Assembly (NCBI RefSeq): GCF_964275005.1
Contig: NC_092686.1
Coordinates: forward strand, 45,258,333 to 45,322,332
Reading direction: 5' to 3'
DNA length: 64,000 bases
Origin: Diadema setosum
Lineage: Eukaryota; Echinodermata; Echinoidea; Diadematoida; Diadematidae
Shown here: positions 49,496 through 60,700 of the stretch, piece by piece
Numbering within the stretch: the stretch's first letter is position 1
Layout: each line of letters starts with the position of its first letter
Notes under the pieces: generated by a model
Told to the model about the DNA's origin: nothing
The model's input: only the letters and a program-made list of their open reading frames with translations
Database searches by the model: none
Made by a program: the position numbers and the translations under genes

Positions 49496-50066
49496 GGGAT
49501 CGGGATGTAAATTTACGTATTTATTGGTCAACTTCATATAGACAGTAGTAGACCTATGATGAGTGTTCTTATTTGATTGTAACTCGTCCCTCGTCGAAAA
49601 CATGCATGTAGGGCAGGGTACAGCCTTATGGGCTGATTTTAAATGGTTGAAGTAATTATTTGTCCAATTCAAAGTAACAACTGCAATGAAATTGTATTTT
49701 GGAGAACCCATAATAGTACCGGTACGCGGTAGGCATGGTCGATGGTAGGAGACCATTTTGTATAGATCTAACATTGTTAGAACTCCAGAAGTATATTATG
49801 ATAACATGTACATGAGATGGTGAAATTTACAAACGCAGCTGCCAGCTCTGGTAGTGGTAGGATCTTTGGTCTTTGTAATACCTACGTGAATTCACCGTCT
49901 TGTGCAGTGTGTAAAGGCAACACATTTATCAAAGAAAAGTCATCCTTGCTTTGTATCTATTTTGTGTTGTTTGTTCTCTGTTCACTTCAAGATGCTAGTC
50001 TTTCTGAAGAGGATGTGACTACAGTAATGCTCTAAAGTTACGTGTAGACTTGAAAGAGACGGCACA

Positions 50067-51678
50067 ATGTCATCCCGCAAAAAGCACATTGTAGAAATGC
50101 AGAAAACTCTGGAGACCAGAGTGGCAGAGCTACAGGCGAGGGAAACGGAGGTTGTGCAACATATCCAGAATATATCCAAGGAGGTGAGTGCATCAATGTG
50201 AACTAACAGAGTTTAATGGAGAGCATCATTGTTAAGTTGTGCCTGGTTGATACCGTTTGCTGACTGTTGTTTGCCCCAGGTGACTGTAGCAATAGTCAGC
50301 AAACAATAATCAATCTGGCACATTATACCTTACAAGAAGAAGTCTGATAAAGGGTGGAGATGAGAAAAAAAAGTCAAAAAGAAGATAAAGAAGAATTGGA
50401 GGCGAAAATCCACTTTGAATATTGATTCAGTGTTGGCTAGAATTTTTGAAAGTGGACTATTAGTATTGGTGTTAACTTCATATATAAGTGTTTAAAAGGC
50501 AACCTGAGAAATCCATTTCTGTCAGTTACAAGCTCTTTTGGCTTGTCTGTAGTCTGTATCCACATTACGTAGTCAAAGCAAGTGAGTTTCATTTTTAAAG
50601 TGACACTAAATGAATATTGTCCATATCAAAGGATAGTAGTTCATTTCTTAGTTTTATCACATAAGCACAGTAATTACAAGAGTGAAACAGAAAGGATAAA
50701 CTCTTTATTAGTGTTTCCGGATGGAAGAATGAATGAAACAAATCTAGACTCAAATGACTGTTCAGTGTTCGATGGGAGAAAGACGATACAGGCCTATAGA
50801 AAATCAAAGCAAGATGACATTTATGACTCGTATTATATCTGAGAAGCTTGAGAGAAAGTTCCAAGACATCAGTTCATGTTGTTCTATTATAGGTGGTGAA
50901 TTTTCATAGCCTAAATAAACAGTTGTAGTTGTAAAAGGACATTGGTGGAAAACATGATAGAAAATGTGTATAAATGTCCTTCTGCAAGCAGCATTACCCA
51001 TTTCATTGATGCCAGTGACATTTATCATCCGCAGGTCATGGTAGATGTGAGGAGCTTACTGCAAGAACCCGACAAGAAGAAATTCCTGAAGAATTATCCT
51101 GCCATCAGTTCCAGGCTTGACAAGAGCCTCACCAGACTCATGCTTCTTAGAGCTAATCTTCCTAGCTTAGATTCAGGTCAGTGGCCCATCAGCACGTTCA
51201 TTGAGGTGCTCTGCACATCCTTTCACTCTATTCATTTTCTCTGTAATTGCTGATGTTGAAGGTGATAAAACAACTTAATGATCTTTACAACACATCCAAC
51301 AGATATCTCTTGAATGTACGGTGTATGCTTTCATTATTCGAGATTAGAGAAGCATCACTATTATTTCTTGGCCATTTGAAATTCAAAATGAAAACAGTTG
51401 CATTATACCTATCAGTCATCAGTTTTACTCTCATACCTTAAACTATCAGATCATGAAATAATCTACTTTTAACATATCTTGTATCATCTGGCTATTATCT
51501 GCATGTTACCTCTCCCTCCCACTGAAAAAAACAAACAAACAAACAAACAAACAAACAAACAAACAAACAAACAAACATTTTTTTTTTTTAAGATAATTTC
51601 CTCCCAAGACAATGAAATGGAGGCTGCTTGCTACAGAGCAGTGTCTGTGTATTCACCTGTCTGTCAGTATGTTGTTTG

Positions 51679-51713
<35 letters not shown>

Positions 51714-54700
51714 TCTGTGTCTATATCTAAGTGAAAGTGAGCACAGTATGGGTTTGAGCTTGGTGCCACACTTTACCCTGTGAAATTCTGTTTATACATG
51801 GTATTTACACAAGGTTTGAAATTCAAACAGTACTTTTGTCTTTAATTGAAACACAGAGGAGAGCTCATCTGACACAGAAACTGATGGACAGACGGTTGGA
51901 TCACGTACGTGTGGTGCTCCAACAATTGGAGACAGGACAGATGAGTCTGCAGCGGAGAACAGTGGGTGGTCAGTCCATGATGGCAGTGTGACCAGCGCTG
52001 AAAGGGTGGCAGGCTCAGTTTGTGGCACCCTATGCACCAGCCCAGAACCAAAAACTTATATGGTTGGTACTACATCAATGTCCTTGTGTCCTTTGCTCAG
52101 GTCAGGCAATAGTTGCACTTATCCTTGTAAAACCAGATAGTTAGGGTACTAAACACAGACAGAATCTTGGATTCTTTCAACTGAAATTCCGTTTTGCTCC
52201 TTATTGGAGCTCATATTCCCCCCCCCCCCCCCCGATGTTTTTCTTTGCACATGCCCAACATTTCCAAATTGACTTTTCCTGATCTGATTTTCTTTGCTGC
52301 CTCTGCCTGTCTACTACTAGTATTCCTCTTTCTTAGTCTTTTTTTTTCTACTTTGGTCCCTTTTTGCCCTCTTACATAATTTGTGTTTTCTCTCAGAAGA
52401 AAATGTGTACTTCAATACTTCAATACAGAATATAGCATGTATATTGATTTAGTGCTTCAAAACAATGTACACCATTGGTAGGAATGAATTTAGCTTTGCA
52501 CGCAGAGAGAATGTAGCACCCCACATTGAACAATCTTGTAACACAGTAAAGTCAATTACCTCTCAAAGAAGTTATGCGAGACTAACAGTACCAGTATGTG
52601 GCAGATCACCCCAGTTTAATAATAAGTTTCTATGGAAACAGTTTTCACCTGAAATTTTATTCTAGATGCCAGCATGTCATTTAAAATCAAGATTGAGAAG
52701 CATCTATCAGTCCAATGTCATTTTTTTTTCTCGCTGTCTTCTCACCCATGTCAAGGTCACCACCAAGGTGAGAGAATCATCCACACCTCCATCACTTCCT
52801 CCTCAGCCTAAGCAATCTGGTTCCACCAAACTTCAGTCTTCATCCCAAGGCAGTGTGGAGAGCTTGGGTCCAGCCCCAGGACTTGGCTCTCAGCATGCAG
52901 TGCCAACCACTGAAAGTGCAAACGCCACATCCTCTGGTAATAAGTCGACTACACAGCAGGACGTGCCTTCTAAGGTATACATTGCAGAGCGTAAATTAAA
53001 CACACAGTGCTCTTTGTTTACATCTCCTATATGAAGAGTAATCGATAAATTGAATTATGTATGTTTCCTATCATAATCTCGTAAACCTGCTTCTCTAGCA
53101 TGCGTCAGTCACTTTTTTAAGTCATTCAGATTTTGTTATTCTGTCAACACCTTTGGATATCTATATCATGCACCTCTGCACCTTTTTTTTTCATTACTTG
53201 GTTTATTCAAACTTATCAAACTTACCCTCATACACTGACTCATACCCCCAATTTCCCGAGTACCAATCCCTCACCAAGTGTACTAGTAAGTGATAGTAAT
53301 GTTATGCCCATTATCACAAGAAAAGTTGAATTTTAAATAATAATCAAGCATCTTAGAACATGGAGTCTTGGCATAGTTTGAGGTATTTCTTTACTTGTGT
53401 TTATGTATGACAATACTTTAAAGACATAATTTACCATTTGCAGATGAAACAAAAACCCAGCATTAGTGCTTTAAAATAGTTCTAAAATGTGAGTTAGGGG
53501 TAGAAACAACCACTGTTTAATTTGAATCTGTATACTTGATGTTAAGTATTGTTAAATACACAAAATGTGGACAATAGTTATAATAAAAAATGTTTCTAGA
53601 CTAAACCGTCTACAGTTACGGTTTATTGAGAAAAACACTTATGTGTCCTTATATTTAAGGCTTTATTGCGAAAATTTTATATGGTAGGATGTTTTGTGAT
53701 ACAACAGACCTACACATACGCATCAAATGTGATATCTTGAACATTTTTTAAATCACTGCTCCCAAAGGTAAATAAACCTTCAATATAAAGATTATGTATA
53801 GATGACAAGAAATTTTGTGCTCTTCATCACCACAGGGTGCAGGTCATCCCCCTTTATCCAAGACGCCTCGTGAGATTTTGCCCCTAGTCCTCCAGGAAGG
53901 TTTGAAGTTTGAGGTTGTGGTTAGTGAGGTGGTGTCACCTTACATCTTCTGGATACAGCGTGTGCATTCCTCCATTGACAAACTCATGTGGGAGATTGGG
54001 TACGTGTATTTGTCACAGCTTAACAGTGCAATTCTACACGATGTTCATGTTGACCTTTACCAATTGAAGATGAGTCCCGAGTATACTCGGGTAGGTGTCT
54101 GTGGGAAATGAGTGTTGGAGCAAAATCAAATCATCCTTTACGGGTTTGGAAGTGCATAGATCAGACAGGCAGTGGGAAAAGCTTCATCAAAATCAGATGC
54201 AGATGAAGAAAGTTGAAGTTTCATGTATGATTTCACTGAGCAGTGGTGATATGGGTCTTGACCACATCTGCCATTAGACCATTTCGGTAGAATATTGAAA
54301 TATTAATGCATGTTTTGTTCACAAAACTTGCCCTTACAACTGCAAAGCTTGTTGGAGACTTTGACTACCTAGCAACAATTGAGTGAATTCATGCCTAGGG
54401 AACTTAATGGGAGGGAACAGATGAAAAGCTCTATTTATAGGTGTTAGGAAAAGCATGAATTGTAATACATTACAGAAATGATCTATTAGCTGGAATGGTG
54501 ATGTTATCAACTCACCACTCTCCCATTGATTTGTGCACCCAAAATATTTCAAACCATGTTTTCATAGGTAATTTGGCAACCATAAACCATTCCCCTTTTA
54601 ACTTATAAAACTTTCTCCAATTGGCACTAGCATTCAGTGCACTGTGTATACATGTACAAGACTTTTGAATTCAGTTTACTTTCATGAATCAAGCCTCCTC

Positions 54701-57700
54701 ACAAAATTCACAAAAGTTTTGTGCCCATGAAAATTTCTGGTTTTACAGTGTCTGCTTGTACAGCTATCATAGTTATTATGCCTCTGCGATAATTAGATGT
54801 GAAAAAAAAAAATCATTTACTCTCTTTCATTTCGATAATCAAAAAAGTAAGGAAAGACAAATGTGTGGGTTGAGGGAACACTTGTTGGGGCAATGATATT
54901 TGTCTCTTATATGTGTAAGTGCATGAATGATGACTAGTATTGCTAATCAGATAATGCACATGGAACTTTGAAAATTCATTAGTAATAATGTACATGTACA
55001 AATCATATATCTACGACACATACATGTACATGATATCTAATCTTTGACTGTTGTGATCCTTAAAATTTACTCTGTTTATTTCGTTAATGTAACTGTGGAA
55101 GGGATTTTCACTTTAACTGCATATGAAACCTACTGGAAACAGAAAAGGCACTTTCATTGTTGGCAGGGTACACCTATTATTTCACGAGCTTTGATGGCAG
55201 GAGTAAAGTCACAATTATGACTTCTTCTTTTTTTCAATGATGTCATAATGTATTTCTACTCCCTACAGAAAGAGAAGTAAATTTTGATGCTCTTGTGCTG
55301 ATTTCAGTCATTACTACAGCAATGCCTCCAAACTTCCAGCCCTGATCCCCAAAGTAGGCATGTACTGCTGCGCCTGCTTTACAGAAGATGACAATTGGTA
55401 TCGAGCTCGTGTCATAGGTATGTGGCATCATACAAATCTCACTCTCTTCTGTCTCTTTCTCTGTCTGTCTTTCTATCTATCAATCTAGCTACCTACTTAT
55501 CTGTATACCAATCTACTTGTATCTATCTACTTGTATCTATCTATCTATCTATCTATCTATATAATCTATCTATCTATCTATCTGTCTGTCTATCAGTCTA
55601 TCTATTTATCTACCTATACACATGTATATGTGTTTGTGCACATTTGATTGCCAGGATCTGTGATTGTTTTTGGTGTACACTTATCTCTGCTTGTGTATGA
55701 CTCAATGGTCATACTTTCTTGTTTTTGGAGATGCCGTCAGGATGTAGAGGTAGAATGTGATGATTTGCCTTGTCAAATAGACAAAATAATACAGAGTAGA
55801 AACAAAACTCAATATATTTTTGGTAGTCTGTACACTCACTGAGTTGACTTAATCCAGTGTAAACAGCATTAACATGAATTAATTTTGCCTTGATGAAAGC
55901 TCAGTCTTTGTCCAGTTTTTGCATTGATACAAAAATATACATAAAAAATGAATGCAATCTTTTTATCATTCCCTGGGTAGCCATTCACTTACACCCACCA
56001 TCAGATGGTAAGACAGAGGAGACGTGCATGGTAGATATCATCTACGTGGACTATGGCAACCGGGAGCGCATCCCTAACTCGCGTCTCCGCCCACTTCACC
56101 CTCGCTTCATGCAGATCCCAGCCAAGGCTGCCTGCTGTAGACTTAGCAAGGTTGTTGACCTCTTTTTTTCTTGTTAGTGATGAAAGAGCATTTTACACAC
56201 TGTATTGCAGTAAACTGTACTAAAATTTAGGTAAACCACCCTCAAAGTAGTGTAAATTACGTGCATTTTTAATTGACTAATTTGACCAGTGGACAGTATG
56301 TATAGTAAGATAATTCACTGACATCAAGTGGTCATAGCTTTTGTAGTATTCACTCTTACTCAAAATGTTCCCAAGACTGATTGATGGGGAAAAAAAAAAT
56401 GACTGCAGAAATGTTACCTTGAAAACCTTCATGTATACCTCAGTCCACCCCAGCAATATTCAACATTGATGTTGTGGATTCTAGTATGCAGCATAAACTT
56501 TTCAGTTTGGTTTAATTCATTTTACCCTTTCTATGGTTTGTTTGAAGGTAAAGCCAAAAGATACAAATGGTCCCCACTGGTCGGCAGAGGAGACCAAGTT
56601 CTTCAGACAACTGGTCCAGAGATGCAGTCTTCTTATGGCAACAGTGGTCCATCCAGCTGAAGGGGGCCAAAGTCTAGCATCCATTGACCTTGCCTACATC
56701 CAGCAAATCAACGAGAGTGAATTCAGAGAAGTGAGAAGTTCCATTCAGTAATTTTTTTTTTTTTTTAACCAAAATGGGTCAAGAATGGAAGTCATGCAAC
56801 TTTGGTTCACTGTGAAGTTAATGCATCGGTAATTTGCAATATGTAGACATGCTTCCTTTTGTCAGGAAAAGTAAGTGCTCAAGCATGGTTGCACTCACAG
56901 AGCATTTCCTGTTGACATTAGTATGTCATTGAATCAGGAACGTTGCAGGTTAAACAAAAACAAAAAGAAAAAAAAAAACTTTTGTGTGTGTGTTGAGAAC
57001 TTTTTATGGTTGTGTACTTTTCCCCAAAAATCTTAGTTCTCATCTATTTCACTCTAGTTCATTCCAAAGAGTTTCTGATTCAATCATAGTGTCGCAGAAT
57101 TTAAAATTGATGCTGCTGTATCTACCATTTAGTGTCTCTCTTTCAACTGACAGTACTGTAAAACCAGACATTTTCTCATCCATGAAACTTTGACAAATTT
57201 TGCAAGGAACCAAGATTTGCGAAAGTAAAATGCTCATGAAAAGTTTTTATCCACACAATGCATTGAATGCCAGTCACCACTTTGCAAAAGTTTCATGCTG
57301 GAAAAAAATGGCTGTTGATTCCAATTTGTGAAAGTTTCATGCCGTAAATATTTCTGGCTGTACAGTAATAGAATACTTCACCATACCCCATAAGTGCTGG
57401 TGGTTATGACTAACTGATGTACACTATGTTATTTGTTGTACCTTGCATAAGGTGGACTTGGCCAAGTTTATGATAGCCCACCACCAGGCACTCTCTGAAA
57501 GCCAGCCTGTCGACCACACCCATGCCACACCTGTCACAGACCACGCCCAGAAACCTGAAGCCATTGAGAAGGAAGCTTGCCAATCACAAAATGCTCCTCC
57601 AACTGCACCTCCAGGTTCATGCCACATTCGCCATTTTGTTGTTTTTACATGGTCTAAAGAACATTCATGAGTGAATGAAGTCCTTACCAACTCGAAACTA

Positions 57701-60700
57701 TAAATTGTGTATAATCACTTCAGATTTGCATTGATAATCTGTTCATGTGTTCTATTTTTTTTTTTTTTTTTTTTTGCCCAGTGATGAGTTGCATGGCTTG
57801 CTTTTTTCACAAGTTAGCAGAATGGAAACCCAAAGCCCAGAGCAATGGGTCTGTCCGTTTGCAATCACACAGTGGTTTATGCTGATCCTGTGATATACTG
57901 AAGGTCTACAGTGGGTTGACTATTATCTTATGCCTGCTGAATCTGGAAGATACTGCATCATTTTTTTTTTAATAATCTATTTATTTTGTTTGCAAGAATT
58001 TGATTTCAAAGTTTTGCAGGTCACTGTAGGTTTTTGCAAATTTACAATATTACTGCCAACTGGCATCCTTCTGAGTGGAGTGGAAAATGCTTTGATGCAC
58101 ATGGTACACCGAGCGCAGGCATCCTAGTGTTGTGCTAGCATGTTTAGGCCCGATTCACTGGATGGCAAGTTTACAGCAGTATTCAACAGTATCATGCTTA
58201 GGCATCTCTTGATAGATACATTCAAGTCACATGTGCACTATGTAACCATCACAGCTGCAGCATTCCCAGCAGCAAGCATATTGATGTAAGCTTCGTACAA
58301 AACTTGAGAAAGCTGTTCTTTGTGATTTCTAGCACAAAAGTGTTGTGTTGACCATAAAATATTATCACGGCTTCTCTTTTCACTTGGTTGCATATAATGA
58401 AAAGAGCTTAAAGAGAAATGCGAGACTTTGCTGTTACAAATTTGCTTTGCAGGCAAACGAGAACATCTTATAGCCATTTTACTTCTTACTCAAGCTGCAG
58501 TTCAGTAAATTGAATTTTCTGGTTTCAATCTTTCAGCAGAGTCCGAGACTTCGACACCTGTTCCAACAACTTCCGAGCCACAAAATGCCACTGAGACGGA
58601 GGGGAAGGACCCTGATGACAAGGTCGACAAGTCAGGAGTGTCTTCCTCTGCAGGGAAAAAGAAGAAGAAGAAGAAGAAGACCAAGAAGTCCAGGAGAAGC
58701 CAAGAGCTGGAAGCTTCGTCCGAAGGTACCGATGTTCCCCCAAGCACATCACCAGGAACACTCGCCAACCAGATCTACGAGAGTGAACCATCAGGGCAGG
58801 AGTGTGAGCCACACCCCAGGACAACAGAGACCAGCTGCTCTGAAGCAGGTGTGAAGAATAAGAAGCTGAACTTGCCAGCACTTTCCAAAGAAACTGTGAC
58901 GCAGGTTGCAGCTGACAGTAGGCAGATGCCCGGGAAAGATGATGCTGCCTCCACTGGTGGGAACCACCAAGCAAGCTGTGGCTCAGAGAGCCCAAGGAGC
59001 TGCAGTCCAACCTCAACCAGTGGTGTGTCGTCAGCCATGAGCTCTACCTATTTTCCTCAAAAGCAGCCATCGGATGCCAAACATGCCATAACCTCAGGTA
59101 GGAGTGGGCATCAGGGCGAGTTTTCTCTGGGTGAGGCTAAAAGGAAGTTTGAACAGAGGAAACTTCCTGCCAGAGAGAGCTGCAAACAAACTACAGAGGA
59201 CAGCTGCTCAGCTGACCCTACAGAGCAGTTCTTCACCTGTGCAGAGGATGGAAGTGAAGCAGAGAGTGTTGGTCCTGTCATCACCAAGCCACATTCTCCT
59301 AAACCATCGCAACCAAGCCCCGCTCGTCACGCACAAAAGACACCAGTCATTCAAGAAATTGGGAAGAGATACCCGGAGCAGAGACCCCTTTGTGCTGGAG
59401 ATCAAATTCAGTTTGCCATGTCACATGTGGTTTCACCGGGAAAATTCTACATCCATGCGATTGGCAACGAGCTGAAGCTCATGGACACTTTGACGGAAGA
59501 CCTCAACAACTTCTACAGTGGCATCAAGAGCAATGGTCGGCAAGAGCGTCCACTCAGATGGCCTGTAGTTGGTGACATCTGCTGCGCCAAATTTTCTGTG
59601 GATAACTGTTGGTACCGTGGGACTATCACTGATATTCAGGACAAGAAGGGAATTCGTGTGTGGTATGTGGACTTTGGAGAGGAGGAATGGCTGTCAGAGG
59701 AGTTGGTCCTCCCACTGGACAAAAGCTTCACCACTCTTCCCCCACTGGTTTTCACCTGCAGGATGGCAAGAATTCAGCCCACCAAGGAGCAAGGCGATAA
59801 TGGCAAAGCAGGTAAAACATATGCTTGTAAGGTAATAGTCAAAGATGGTTCTTACTATTGTGGAATATTTTGATCATTGCAACTGATTGACAGAACTGCT
59901 CTACATCAACGTAAATAAGCACCAATTATTCAGTGTAATGCTAAATAATCTATGCCTATTTACGTCATTGTAGGGCAGTTTGTCAGTCAGTGGCACTGAA
60001 AACAAGTCAACACAGAATTCATTAATTTGAATATTCTTATTGTTGTTGCTTGAACCTGCATGGACAATACCTACATTGCCTTCTTCTTGCCCTGCAAACT
60101 TTAAGATATTTATTCACACTCACTATCCTTATCGTTTCAAGGTGTAGACAACCCTGGTTGGTCCGTGGAATCAACGAAGGGTCTGATTGAGATGTGTGGT
60201 TTCCAGAAGCTACTAACAGGGCAGGTTGTAGAAAGTCCAGCATCAGAGTGAGTTATGTACCAGATATTATATACGATGTAGTGCATAATATTGCAGTGTT
60301 ATCAATACTCTTTAATGACCCCAACCCTGTCATGCACACTTTGTCTACCACTGATAGTTATCTTATGATTAGTGAGCGGCTGGCTCGAAACCCATAAAAA
60401 GTAGACCAAAATGAATTTTCACTTTTTTGCATATTTAAAACAGTAAGCTTTAAGCTGTAAAATGATGTACCGGTACTTGTTAGTAAAGAGTCTACACACA
60501 TCAAGGGTCTCTATTATCAGAGTTTCATGTTGCCCCAACTTTCAAGAGCCTAGAGATTCCATGCTTTAGTCCTGTGTAATTAAGGTTGTACGCTTTTATT
60601 TGTTTTATCTTGTTGGTATTGAATCATACTTTTTCTTAGCGTAAATGTGTATTTTTTATTTGTATTCTTTGATGAAGTTACTTGTTAGTGCATTTTAGTA

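Noticed and set aside
55395-55700. Membrane-like Leu/Ile/Tyr/Ser frame
   Set aside because: It is the (CTAT)n repeat read in frame, running out of the preceding Tudor exon.
58525-59038. Ser/Leu-rich open frames antisense to the large Tudor-gene exon
   Set aside because: They are shadows of the coding exon 58537-59811, which carries the conserved Tudor domain.
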